Origin: Nitrospirota bacterium
Lineage (GTDB): Bacteria > Nitrospirota > Thermodesulfovibrionia > SZUA-242
Direction: 5' to 3'
DNA length: 64,000 nucleotides
NCBI GenBank assembly: GCA_016212095.1
Contig: JACRHH010000007.1
Location: 38,629 to 102,628 of the forward strand
Every line of letters starts with the position of its first letter. The first letter of the stretch is position 1. A program made the translations under genes and the position numbers. Below the pieces are notes generated by a model. It was not told the DNA's origin. It saw nothing but the letters and a program-made list of their open reading frames with translations, and made no database searches. This document shows positions 25,735-34,316 of this stretch, piece after piece.

Positions 25735-26507
25735 TAAATATCGTACTTTCTGTCGTAACCTCGCGGGGTTATGAGGAAATCACGCCAGCGTCTTGTTGTG
25801 GAATTGCCGATGATAACTGTTGACTGCATTCCGATATCGGCAGACAGCATCTCGCCAAGCGTTGTGAGCGTGACGGTTTCATTCTCGCGGGTTGCGCCGG
25901 TCACGATGCCGACAGGCGTTTCCGCGCTTCGGTGTTTAAAAATGATGTCGCGGGCGCTTGCGATATGCCCGGTGCGCCGCTTCGATTTCGGGTTATAAAG
26001 CGCGATAACGAAATCGGCAGAGGCCGCAGCCTCAAGCCGTAGTTCTATCTTTTCCCAGGGAGTGAGCAGATCGGACAGGCTGATCGCCGCGAAATCGGTC
26101 ATCAACGGCGCGCCAAGCCGCGAGGCGCAGGCGTTTATGGCCGCAATTCCCGGAACTATTTCGATTGATATTTGCGAATTACGCGATTCGGCAATCTCGA
26201 TCACAAGCCCGGCCATCGCGTAGATGCCCGGATCGCCGCCCGAAACAACCGCAACGCATCGCCCGGCTTCCGCAAGCTCAACCGCCCTGCGGCAGCGGTC
26301 AACCTCCTGCGTCATGCCGGTGGATACGACCTCCTTGCCTGCAAGAAGTTCAGGTATCTGTTCAAGATATGTGGAGTAACCAACTATAACATCGGCGTTT
26401 TCCAGCGCGGCAACAGCCGCCGCAGTCATGTGCGGCCTACCGCCCGGCCCTGTGCCTACAACGTAAAGCGTGCTTCGGCTATTGCTATCGTTACATCTTT
26501 CTTCCAT
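25734..26507 (-). CDS. cbiH: Precorrin-3B / cobalt-factor III C17-methyltransferase
   Basis: A 257-residue SAM-dependent tetrapyrrole methylase that contracts the corrin ring. The family N-terminus is YVVGTGPGGRPHMTAAAV, and the typical VVSGGDPGIYAMAGLVIE and IEIVPGIAAINACASRLGAP motifs follow, with DFAAISLSDLLTPWE specific for the CobJ/CbiH group. The start is ATG 26507; the frame upstream to 26681 lies inside the cbiG gene. The two genes overlap by 52 bases. CbiG next door implies the oxygen-independent pathway, hence the Cbi name. Confidence 0.93.
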   Translation of the reverse strand: MEERCNDSNSRSTLYVVGTGPGGRPHMTAAAVAALENADVIVGYSTYLEQIPELLAGKEVVSTGMTQEVDRCRRAVELAEAGRCVAVVSGGDPGIYAMAGLVIEIAESRNSQISIEIVPGIAAINACASRLGAPLMTDFAAISLSDLLTPWEKIELRLEAAASADFVIALYNPKSKRRTGHIASARDIIFKHRSAETPVGIVTGATRENETVTLTTLGEMLSADIGMQSTVIIGNSTTRRWRDFLITPRGYDRKYDI

Positions 26508-27436
26508 TTTGTCTTGCCCACCAATATTTTGTCGGCTACGGCACTCAGCAACGCAGCCGGTTCCGCCACAGCCGCCGCTCCAGTGGCGCGTTTCGCGGCA
26601 GGGGAGGGCGATATGCCGGACACGGAGTTTAGTCTGTCCGGGCCAAAAAAGTGAATATCCCAGCCGTACCGGCTCGCGCACTCGATAATTCCTGCTTCAT
26701 CCCGCTTTATGTCTATCGTTGCCAGATTCCTGACAGAGTGCATTGAAAACATGTAATTGGCAAGGGTTTCGCGAATTGCCAACTCAATGTCGGCAGCCGG
26801 AACGCCACGGTTGCATCCAACGCCAACGACCAGGTTGCGCGGGCGGAACGCGAGGGTTCCCGGCGGCAGATCGATTCTGTTAGAGATAACAATGTCGGCA
26901 TCATCGGGATTATCAACAGCCAAAATATCAGGCGGCAAGCTGCAAGTCTCGAATCCCGGCGCATGAACTCGAATAACGCCGTTATTCACCAGAATTGCGC
27001 TAGCCGCCGTCAATATTTCGGGCGGTTCCGGAACCAGCCCGTTTGCCTTGGCCCAGAGATCGAGCGCGGTAAGGCCAAGAGTGTCGGAAGCCGTTGTAAT
27101 TACGGCTGTTCCCCCGGTTATTCCGGCAACACGCCGCGCAAGCTCGTTCGCCCCGCCAAGATGGCCGGAGAGCAGGCTTACCGCAAATTGGCCTTTCTCG
27201 TCCGCCACAACCACGGCGGGATCGGTTTTCTTGTCAGCCAGAAGCGGGGCGATTGTCCGCACTACGATTCCGGCTGCCATGATGAAGACAATGCCGTCAT
27301 ATTGCCCCCAAACCGCTTTAACGGCCTCGGCTATTGGGGCTTCGTCATGTATTACACGGGAGTTCGGAAACGCCGACGCAAGCCTTTCGGCAAGCAGCGC
27401 GCCGCCTTTGGTCAGGTGGAGGATGGCGATGGACAT
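26456..27436 (-). CDS. cbiG: Cobalt-precorrin-5A hydrolase
   Basis: A 326-residue enzyme that opens the lactone ring of cobalt-precorrin-5A and releases acetaldehyde in anaerobic B12 synthesis. It has the N-terminal domain (IVFIMAAGIVVRTIAPLL, VVVADEKGQFAVSLLSGHLG, ANELARRVA), a linker region, and the C-terminal CobE/CbiG_C domain (VVGVGCNRGVPAADIELAI, FFGPDRLNSV). Codon 1 is set at ATG 27436 (MSIAILHLTKGG). It overlaps cobM by 25 bases and cbiH by 52 bases, so the cluster is tightly coupled. Confidence 0.93.
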   Translation of the reverse strand: MSIAILHLTKGGALLAERLASAFPNSRVIHDEAPIAEAVKAVWGQYDGIVFIMAAGIVVRTIAPLLADKKTDPAVVVADEKGQFAVSLLSGHLGGANELARRVAGITGGTAVITTASDTLGLTALDLWAKANGLVPEPPEILTAASAILVNNGVIRVHAPGFETCSLPPDILAVDNPDDADIVISNRIDLPPGTLAFRPRNLVVGVGCNRGVPAADIELAIRETLANYMFSMHSVRNLATIDIKRDEAGIIECASRYGWDIHFFGPDRLNSVSGISPSPAAKRATGAAAVAEPAALLSAVADKILVGKTKWKKDVTIAIAEARFTL

Positions 27437-28191
27437 GATGCGTCCTTGCACCCGTGCGAAAATTGCGGATCGTAGAGCTTCGAGAGGGCAGGGGGCGCGG
27501 CTGTGTCAAACACCCTGCCGACCGCGATAATGGCGGTTTTTGCGATTCCGGCATCGCGAACCCTGGAGGCTATGTCGGCAAGCGTTCCGCGGATAATGCG
27601 TTCGTCGGGCCATGACGCCTTTTCAACAACGGCAACAGGAGTTTCGGCGCAATAACCGCCCTGAACAAGTTCGGCAACCACCTCGTCGATTGCGGAAACA
27701 CTAAGCAGTATCATCATGGTAGAGCCGTGACGCGCAAGCTCGCGAATACTCTCGCTCTCCGGAACCGGAGTGCGCCCGGCCCGGCGGGTGATGATAACGG
27801 TCTGCGTAACCTCCGGCAGGGTTAGCTCCGAGCGAAGCGCGGCGGCGGCGGCGAAAACCGAGCTCACGCCCGGAACCACATCATACGAAATGCCGATTTC
27901 ATCCAGACGCGCCATCTGCTCGCGAATAGCGCCATAGATTGAAGGATCGCCGGTGTGCAGGCGAACCACGCGCTTTCCGGCGGTTACAGCCTCGCTGATG
28001 GCTGCAATCACGTCGTCCAGCGTCATCGAGGCGGAGTCCAGAACCTGCGCGCGCAATCCATCTACGAGCGCTGACGGAACAAGAGAGCCGGTGTAGATTA
28101 CAAGTTCTGCGGATTCGAGCAGGCGGCGGCCTTTAACCGTGATCAACTCAGGATCGCCCGGCCCCGCACCGACAAAAAAAATAGATGTCAT
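27412..28191 (-). CDS. cbiF: Precorrin-4 / cobalt-precorrin-4 C11-methyltransferase
   Basis: A 259-residue tetrapyrrole methylase of the CobM/CbiF group. Motifs: FVGAGPGDPELITVKGRRLL, VVRLHTGDPSIYGAIREQM and YDVVPGVSSVFAAAAALRSE, then TLPEVTQTVIITRRAGRTPV, which is characteristic. The C-terminal extension ends in a Cys/His-rich segment that overlaps cbiG. The region just upstream is odd: a degenerate copy of the beginning of this gene and of the end of cbiL lies between the two genes (28187-28271). Confidence 0.94.
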   Translation of the reverse strand: MTSIFFVGAGPGDPELITVKGRRLLESAELVIYTGSLVPSALVDGLRAQVLDSASMTLDDVIAAISEAVTAGKRVVRLHTGDPSIYGAIREQMARLDEIGISYDVVPGVSSVFAAAAALRSELTLPEVTQTVIITRRAGRTPVPESESIRELARHGSTMMILLSVSAIDEVVAELVQGGYCAETPVAVVEKASWPDERIIRGTLADIASRVRDAGIAKTAIIAVGRVFDTAAPPALSKLYDPQFSHGCKDASCPSPSST

Positions 28192-28271
28192 CGCTTGCGG
28201 ACGATCATGCCGGATCGATCCGAACCAGTGCCGACAAAGGGAACCGGGGTCATCGCTTGCGGACGATCATG
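28187..28271 (-). repeat. Degenerate 62-base tandem duplication at the cbiL-cbiF junction
   Basis: Exact 23-base copies lie at 28187-28209 and 28249-28271, an offset of 62 bases. Read on the minus strand, each copy encodes the cbiL ending MIVRKR followed by a stop overlapping an ATG. After the first ATG, 14 codons resemble the start of cbiF (VPFVGTG against IFFVGAG) and then lose similarity and run into the second copy. Confidence 0.75.
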
Positions 28272-28981
28272 GTGGAAAAGTAATGCAACTCGTCACCGGC
28301 CCTGAAGTCGGCGGCCTTGATGACTCGCTCGTCCGGCATTCCCGATTTTTCGATAATCACCGCGCCGCCCATAAGTCCCATTCGCTCGATTATATCCAGC
28401 ATCTTGGCAATGACGTTATGAACCTTCATGAATACGACGGTGTCGAAAATGCGAAGGGTTTCAAGAAGATGCTCTTCCTCGTATGTTGCCGGAACGATGG
28501 CAACACGCTCGTCGCCAAGACAGAGGGGAATGCCCGCCGACGCGGCAGATGCGCCGATTGAGCTTACGCCCGAAATAACAGTGATGCGTATGCGCTCGGC
28601 CATTTCCTGAAGTTCCTGCACAAGATAAAACGCTGTTCCGTAAAAGGTTGGATCGCCTAGCACGGGAAATGCAACGTTTTTACCATTTCTCAATTGATCA
28701 AGCACGGCGTGCGCCGCCTCGCGCCATGCTATCTTTACGCGCGGAGTAACATATTCGCCCGGCCTGATCTTCTCCATGGGAAAATGCACTTCAAGGATTT
28801 CCTTGCCTTCCATGGAAACCGATTTCTCGGCGATGGAAAGCGCAACACTCTTTCCCTCATCCCGGCCCTTCGGCACGCATACAACCGGACACTCTTCAAT
28901 GATGCGGACAGCCTTGCGCGTTATAAGCTCCGGATCGCCGGGGCCTACTCCTACAATGTAAAATCTTCCCTGAATGTTCAT
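28250..28981 (-). CDS. cbiL: Precorrin-2 / cobalt-factor II C20-methyltransferase
   Basis: A 243-residue tetrapyrrole methylase of the CobI/CbiL group, the first methylation after the precorrin-2 branch. Motifs: YIVGVGPGDPELITRKAVRI, VCVPKGRDEGKSVAL, FPVLGDPTFYGTAFYLVQEL, and VISGVSSIGASAASAGIPL. The stop TGA overlaps an ATG that belongs to a decayed duplicate of the cbiF start. It is the first gene of the minus-strand cobalamin group. I looked for a cobalamin riboswitch in the 192 bases upstream and saw no B12 box. Confidence 0.94.
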   Translation of the reverse strand: MNIQGRFYIVGVGPGDPELITRKAVRIIEECPVVCVPKGRDEGKSVALSIAEKSVSMEGKEILEVHFPMEKIRPGEYVTPRVKIAWREAAHAVLDQLRNGKNVAFPVLGDPTFYGTAFYLVQELQEMAERIRITVISGVSSIGASAASAGIPLCLGDERVAIVPATYEEEHLLETLRIFDTVVFMKVHNVIAKMLDIIERMGLMGGAVIIEKSGMPDERVIKAADFRAGDELHYFSTMIVRKR

Positions 28982-29173
28982 TTTCCACTCGATGTCTTAT
29001 CTTGATGGCAATGCCGCTGGATGCAGCGTTGGTGTATTGTCCATGTTACGAAACTTTTTTTCCAGAGAAAAATGGAGGTAAGGGACGTGCATTTAAATGT
29101 ACAGCAGGATTTCGATCGTGAGGATTGTTTGTGACCTGAAACCCTGCCGGAGTTATCTGGAAACCATTGGGGA

Positions 29174-29563
29174 CTATCGGAGCTTTTCGTCCTCTTCCTG
29201 GCGCTGCTTGCACTCGATGCAATAGGTGGTTACAGGACGGGCAAGGAGCCTGCGCGCGTCTATCTCTTCACCGCAATCTTCACAAATGCCATATTCATTC
29301 CGGTCGATACGCTCGATGGTTTCATCGATCTTTTTTATGAGCTTTGATTCGCGGCTGCGAAGCTTGAGCATGAAATTCCTGTCGCTTTCAGCCGACGCCT
29401 GATCACCAAGATCCGGATAATTAACCTCATCCGGAAGATCATTGAGTGTAGCCTCCGCCTCGGCCATCAGTTTTGATTTCTGATCGACCAGGTTTTTGCG
29501 GATCTCCAGTATGAGCAGTTCGCGCTCTGTAAGTTTCTTCTTCTCGGATGCCGCCTTCTTCAT
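29174..29563 (-). CDS. DksA/TraR-family zinc-finger protein
   Basis: A 129-residue protein of the DksA type, which binds the secondary channel of RNA polymerase and tunes rRNA and stress promoters with ppGpp. It has a long coiled-coil N-terminal part with acidic residues near its tip (PDLGDQASAESDRNF) and the C4 zinc finger Cys-x2-Cys (CEDCGEEID) with Cys-x2-Cys (YCIECKQRQE). The length is close to that of DksA proper. The gene is alone, with divergent or unrelated neighbours. Confidence 0.9.
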   Translation of the reverse strand: MKKAASEKKKLTERELLILEIRKNLVDQKSKLMAEAEATLNDLPDEVNYPDLGDQASAESDRNFMLKLRSRESKLIKKIDETIERIDRNEYGICEDCGEEIDARRLLARPVTTYCIECKQRQEEDEKLR

Positions 29564-29668
29564 CAGCTAATACTCCTTTGAAATGATTCGATCATCTTAG
29601 CAAATCGGCAAATAGCCAGTCAAACTAAAGCGAGGATAAAATTTAACATAATATCTATTATCGGACAT

Positions 29669-30937
29669 TCATGACACGGCAAATGGTGCATCAAAATACT
29701 CCTTGCGCACAATTGCCATTGCGGTTCCATCCCGGTTCAACAATCCGAAAGGAATGCGAAGATTCAGGTAATTATCCGATAAACATTTACACGTTGTGGC
29801 GTTGCCGTCACTATTCTCAGCAATTACATGAACTTTCCTGCCTATCATGGACGATTGAAAGGTGCTTTTCTTTCGCGCCGACACGTCGCGCAACAACGCT
29901 GCCCGCGCATCACGATCGCGGGAGGAAATCTGATCCGGCATCGACGCAGCCGGTGTGCCGTCGCGCTTCGAAAACGGAAACACATGCAGATAATCAAGCG
30001 ACGATTCATTGATCAGCTTGACACCGGCTTCGAACATCTCCGGCGTTTCACCCGGAAAACCCGCGATTATGTCCGCGCCAAGGCATATTCCGGGAATACG
30101 GCTCCGAAGCTGCTCCAACAGATTGAAATAATACGATGACGAATAGTGTCGATTCATCCGCTCAAGAACAGAATCGTGCGCCGCTTGCAAGGGAATGTGC
30201 AGATGCCTGCAAACGCGTTCCTCGCCCGCGATAATGGCAACCAGCTCGTCGTCAACCTCGGTTGGTTCGATGGAGCTTATCCGGTATCGAACACCGGATG
30301 TTTCGCGAAGAAGCCTCCTTACAAGACTGTTCAGCCGTGTTTCGCCGAGATCGTGGCCGTAGAATCCGACATGCACGCCGGTGAGCACTATCTCCCTGAA
30401 TCCTTTTTCCTCCAGCGAGCGCGCCGCGCCAACAACCTGATCAGGCGGTATGCTTCTGCTTCTGCCCCTTGCCACATGAACGATGCAGTATGCGCAACTA
30501 TTGTTGCATCCGTCCTGAATCTTCAGGAATGCACGTGAACGCTCGGTGGAATACGGCGGCGTACTAATGGAAATATCATCGCAATCACGGGCTGTTGACG
30601 TACTTTTGTTAATGTGATGGACTATGTCTAGTTTTTGATTGACAGGCAGAATGGATGTCACGCCGTCGATGCCACAGACCTCGTCATGGCGCGTTTGCGA
30701 GTAGCATCCGGTAACTATTACCCGCGCACCCGGATTGTCGCGAATTGCGCGGCGGATGAGCTGTCTCGACTGGTAATCGCTCTTTGCCGTAACCGTGCAT
30801 GTGTTGATGACGCATACGTCGGCTATCTCGCCGGTGCTTGCCTGGCACAAGCCCGCAGCCTCCAGAATCCCGCGCATCGTTGCGCTTTCCGACTGGTTGA
30901 CCTTGCAGCCAAGCGTCAGTATCGAAAATTTGTTCAA
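29669..30937 (-). CDS. mtaB: tRNA (ms2t6A37) methylthiotransferase MtaB
   Basis: A 422-residue radical-SAM enzyme that adds a methylthio group to t6A at tRNA position 37. The N-terminal UPF0004 domain has Cys residues in LGCKVNQSES, VINTCTVT and VTGCYSQ for one 4Fe-4S cluster. The radical-SAM motif is CNNSCAYCIV (Cys-x3-Cys-x2-Cys). Family features are HVARGRSRS and VLTGVHVGFYG, which separate MtaB from MiaB. A TRAM-like RNA-binding tail is at the C-terminus. It follows miaB after 20 bases on the same strand. Confidence 0.95.
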   Translation of the reverse strand: MNKFSILTLGCKVNQSESATMRGILEAAGLCQASTGEIADVCVINTCTVTAKSDYQSRQLIRRAIRDNPGARVIVTGCYSQTRHDEVCGIDGVTSILPVNQKLDIVHHINKSTSTARDCDDISISTPPYSTERSRAFLKIQDGCNNSCAYCIVHVARGRSRSIPPDQVVGAARSLEEKGFREIVLTGVHVGFYGHDLGETRLNSLVRRLLRETSGVRYRISSIEPTEVDDELVAIIAGEERVCRHLHIPLQAAHDSVLERMNRHYSSSYYFNLLEQLRSRIPGICLGADIIAGFPGETPEMFEAGVKLINESSLDYLHVFPFSKRDGTPAASMPDQISSRDRDARAALLRDVSARKKSTFQSSMIGRKVHVIAENSDGNATTCKCLSDNYLNLRIPFGLLNRDGTAMAIVRKEYFDAPFAVS

Positions 30938-30957
30938 CCTGACGTTTATCCTGACGG

Positions 30958-32262
30958 CTATGCGGCCCTGCCTGTAAGCGAGTGCTGGAAACCTTCGGTA
31001 ATTATTACAGGAATCAGCCTGCCGGCATTGTCCGCATCGCTGTCGAAGTTCACGATTCTGTTGGTGGATGTTCTGCCTGTCCAGCGTCCGGCGCCATCAT
31101 CGCCCCGGCCCTCCACAAGCACCTCCTGCGCCGTGCCGACAAGCGCCCTGTTCTTTCGTCCGCATATTTCGTCCTGAAGCGTCAACAAATTGTTCAGACG
31201 GTCGGATTTCTCTTCTTCCGAAACCTGATCCTCGAACCCGCTTGCCCTGGTATGCGGGCGCTTCGAGTATTTGAAGCCGAATATTCCGTCGTACTCCACT
31301 GTCCGAACCAGTGCCACTGTAGCTTCAAAATCCTCGCGCTCCTCGCCCGGAAATCCCACGATCATGTCGGTAGTTATCGCGATGTCCGGAACCATTTCGC
31401 GCAAACGCATTGTTTTCTCAATGTAATCGTCGGCGGTGTAACGTCTGTTCATGCGTTCGAGCACCCTGTTTGAGCCGGCCTGAACCGGCAGATGAATGTG
31501 TTTGCAGAGCTTCGGAAGATCGCGGAAAGCCTCCATCAATCCGGGCGACATATCCTTCGGGTGCGATGTGGCAAACCGTATGCGCTTAATGCTGTCGATC
31601 TCGTGGGCCAGATGCAGAAGCTGCGGGAAATCCGTCTTGTCGGCAAGTCCCTTGCCGTATGAGTTTACGTTCTGGCCAAGAAGCACAACCTCAGAATAGC
31701 CTTCGGCGGCAAGGCCGCGAATTTCGGCGATAACCTCCTGCGGCGGACGGCTTTTCTCGCGGCCACGCGTGTATGGCACAATGCAGTACGAACAGAAATT
31801 GTCGCATCCGTACATTATGTTAACCCATGCGCGGACGCCCCCTGCCCTTCTGGCCGGAACCGTGGACAGATGGTATTCCGGATCGTCCTCAACCCGCACG
31901 ACTGTTTTCCGGCTTGAGATTTTGAGAATATCGGGAAGCTGAGCCAGATTCTGCGGGCCGAAGACCATGTCAACATATGGAAAACGTGACAGGATGGCGC
32001 TTCCCTGCTGCTTGGCGATGCAGCCCGCTACAGCGATCTTCATGTCAGGCCGGGCTTCTTTGGCCTTGCGAAGCCTGCCAAGCTCGCTGAAGAATTTCTG
32101 GTCGGCCTTTTCGCGCACGCTGCATGTGTTTATCACAACAAGATCGGCGTCATCGCGGTTTTCTACCATGCGATAGCCTTCGTTTTCGAGTATTCCGGCG
32201 ATGCGCTCGGAATCGTGGACATTCATCTGACAGCCAAGGGTTTTGATGTAACAGGTTTTCAT
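30958..32262 (-). CDS. miaB: tRNA-2-methylthio-N6-dimethylallyladenosine synthase
   Basis: A 434-residue radical-SAM methylthiotransferase acting on i6A37 of tRNA. Cluster I Cys residues are in TLGCQMNVHDS, VINTCSVRE and VAGCIAKQ; the radical-SAM motif is CDNFCSYCIVPYTRG; VVLLGQNVNSYG is diagnostic. The C-terminal TRAM domain ends with GRLIPVIITEGFQHSL. It lies directly upstream of the paralogous mtaB, so both position-37 methylthiolations are coded by one transcript. Confidence 0.96.
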   Translation of the reverse strand: MKTCYIKTLGCQMNVHDSERIAGILENEGYRMVENRDDADLVVINTCSVREKADQKFFSELGRLRKAKEARPDMKIAVAGCIAKQQGSAILSRFPYVDMVFGPQNLAQLPDILKISSRKTVVRVEDDPEYHLSTVPARRAGGVRAWVNIMYGCDNFCSYCIVPYTRGREKSRPPQEVIAEIRGLAAEGYSEVVLLGQNVNSYGKGLADKTDFPQLLHLAHEIDSIKRIRFATSHPKDMSPGLMEAFRDLPKLCKHIHLPVQAGSNRVLERMNRRYTADDYIEKTMRLREMVPDIAITTDMIVGFPGEEREDFEATVALVRTVEYDGIFGFKYSKRPHTRASGFEDQVSEEEKSDRLNNLLTLQDEICGRKNRALVGTAQEVLVEGRGDDGAGRWTGRTSTNRIVNFDSDADNAGRLIPVIITEGFQHSLTGRAA

Positions 32263-32335
32263 GATCCGCCATGCAAAGTTTGATCGATAAATATATCACA
32301 TATGCAGGCTTAAAACGCCCTCTTGCCGCCCATCC

Positions 32336-34228
32336 CTACTCCTGCCCGTTCAGCGTCTCCAGCGCTTCCCAACGCTCAAGCGCACCGGCAAGCTCAGCTT
32401 CTATCACGTCCAGCCTTGCCTGAATAGCCGGAATTCGGCCCGGATCTCTTTGATATAAAAGCGGATCGGCCATTTCGGAGTGCAGCGCGTTACGTTCGCT
32501 TTCAAGCGCCTCTATCCTGTCCGGAATCGCCTCAAGCTCGCGGCGCTCGTTGAAGGTCATCTTGCGCGGGCGTTCCGGCTTCGGGCGTTCTTTTTTCGGT
32601 TTGAGCGCTGTTGGCTCCGGTTCCGGCTCTGCAGGCGCGCTTCTTTGGCGCAGCCAGTCGTCATAACCGCCCACATACTCGCGCACATTGCCGCCGCCCT
32701 CGAAAACAATCGTGCCGGTAACAACATTATTCAGAAAGGCCCGGTCGTGGCTGACCAAAAGCACGGTTCCCGCGTAGTCCATCAGAAGCTCTTCCAGAAG
32801 CTCCAGCGTCTCGGCGTCAAGATCGTTCGTCGGCTCGTCCATCACAAGCACGTTCGACGGCCTCGAAAAAAGCCGAGCCAGCAACAACCGGTTCCGCTCG
32901 CCGCCCGAAAGCACCTTCACCGGGCTTCGAACCCTATCCGGCGGGAAAAGAAAATCCTGAAGGTAGCCGATAACGTGACGGCGGTTGCCGTTGATCGTCA
33001 CCCACTCGTTGCCCCCGGCCACGTTATCCTGAACCGATTTTTCGTCGTCCAACTGCTCGCGCAGCTGATCGAACCACGCCAGCTCAATCCGGGTTCCAAG
33101 GCGCACGTTTCCGGTTTGAGGAGTCAGCTTTCCAAGCAGAATGTTAAGCAGGGTGGTTTTGCCGCAGCCGTTTGGGCCGATTATGCCGACTTTGTCTCCG
33201 CGCATGATGACCGTGTCGAAATCGCGCACGATCTCGCGCCCCTCATACGCATATCCGATGCCCGCAGCCTCGATCACCAGATCGCCCGATCGTTCGGCCT
33301 CCTGCGCCGCAAAACGCACGTTTCCGGCCTGAACCCGCCGCGCGCGGCGTTCCTCCCGCAGTTTTTTCAGAGCGCGAACGCGGCCCTCGTTTCGTGTGCG
33401 GCGCGCCCGAACTCCCTGCCGAATCCAGACCTCTTCCTGCGCCAGTTTTTTGTCGAACTGCGCCCATTCCGCCGCCTCAACCTCAAGCGCCGCCGCCTTC
33501 CGCTCCAGATAGCTTTCGTAGTTGCAGGCCCAGTTGCGCAAGCGCCCACGGTCGAGCTCAACAATGCGCGTTGCCAGCCGCTTCATGAACATGCGGTCGT
33601 GCGTCACAAACAGAAGCGAATGTTTTTTGCCAAGCAGAAACTCCTCCATCCACGCGATGGATTCAAGATCGAGATGGTTTGTCGGCTCATCCAGCACCAG
33701 AAGATCCGGATCGGAAACCAGCGCCCGCGCCAAAAGAACACGCCGCTTCATGCCGCCGGAAAGCGTTGACGACTCGGCGTCCGGATCGAGCTTGAGGCTT
33801 GAAACCGCCGATTCCACCTCGCGGTGAACTTCCCATCCGCCTGAGCTGTCGAGCGCCGCCTGCACACGCTCAAGCCGCCGAAGCATCGCTTCGCCGCCGT
33901 CCCCCAAGTTCGCGCTTAGACGATGAAACTCCCTCAATAATTCGCCGCGTTCGCCAAGCCCGCCGGCCACAACATCGAAGACCGGGCCGGCGAGCCACTT
34001 CGGGACATCTTGCTGCATCATCCCAATCGTCACATTCTGCCGACGCGATATTCCGCCCTTGTCCGGCTGAAGTTCCCCAGTCAGAAGCTTCATCAGTGTA
34101 GACTTCCCTTCGCCGTTTCGCCCCACAAGGCATACACGTTCGCCCGGCTCGATCTGAAGGCTCACGCCATCCAGAATGAGCGGCCCGCCGAAAGCAATGG
34201 AAACATTTTGAACGCTGATCAATGACAT
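32336..34228 (-). CDS. ABC-F family ATPase (Uup-like)
   Basis: A 630-residue soluble protein with two ABC ATPase domains. Walker A motifs are GRNGEGKST and GPNGCGKTT; signature motifs are LSGGMKRR and LSGGERNR; Walker B regions end LLVLDEPTNHLD and LVMDEPTNDLD. The linker between domains is strongly basic and helical. A C-terminal helical extension (about 545-630, rich in Pro, Lys and Glu) resembles the Uup coiled coil, which binds DNA or ribosomes. ABC-F proteins act on ribosomes. The start is ATG 34228 (MSLISVQNVSIAFGG), the usual family start; the frame extends to 34360 without support. Confidence 0.92.
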   Translation of the reverse strand: MSLISVQNVSIAFGGPLILDGVSLQIEPGERVCLVGRNGEGKSTLMKLLTGELQPDKGGISRRQNVTIGMMQQDVPKWLAGPVFDVVAGGLGERGELLREFHRLSANLGDGGEAMLRRLERVQAALDSSGGWEVHREVESAVSSLKLDPDAESSTLSGGMKRRVLLARALVSDPDLLVLDEPTNHLDLESIAWMEEFLLGKKHSLLFVTHDRMFMKRLATRIVELDRGRLRNWACNYESYLERKAAALEVEAAEWAQFDKKLAQEEVWIRQGVRARRTRNEGRVRALKKLREERRARRVQAGNVRFAAQEAERSGDLVIEAAGIGYAYEGREIVRDFDTVIMRGDKVGIIGPNGCGKTTLLNILLGKLTPQTGNVRLGTRIELAWFDQLREQLDDEKSVQDNVAGGNEWVTINGNRRHVIGYLQDFLFPPDRVRSPVKVLSGGERNRLLLARLFSRPSNVLVMDEPTNDLDAETLELLEELLMDYAGTVLLVSHDRAFLNNVVTGTIVFEGGGNVREYVGGYDDWLRQRSAPAEPEPEPTALKPKKERPKPERPRKMTFNERRELEAIPDRIEALESERNALHSEMADPLLYQRDPGRIPAIQARLDVIEAELAGALERWEALETLNGQE

Positions 34229-34274
34229 GCGGATTGTATTATGGCTTATCGGGGAGGGAAGGTGCAGGGCGGAT

Positions 34275-34302
34275 AAAAAAAAAGGGCGGGAATATCCCGC
34301 CC
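34275..34302 (-). terminator. Rho-independent terminator after the large lipoprotein gene
   Basis: On the minus strand GGGCGGGA, loop TAT, TCCCGCCC is followed by nine Ts. It lies 14 bases after the stop of the 34317-35912 gene. Confidence 0.9.
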
Positions 34303-34316
34303 ACGCGATGATCGGA

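Noticed and set aside
28982..29173. Possible cobalamin riboswitch before cbiL
   Set aside because: I searched the 192-base region on the minus strand for a B12 box and paired elements and saw none; the region shows only short, weak hairpins.
32480..33769. A 429-codon open frame on the plus strand opposite the ABC-F gene
   Set aside because: It is the antisense shadow of a clear two-domain ATPase, has an Arg/His-rich composition with no domain, and no ribosome-binding site.
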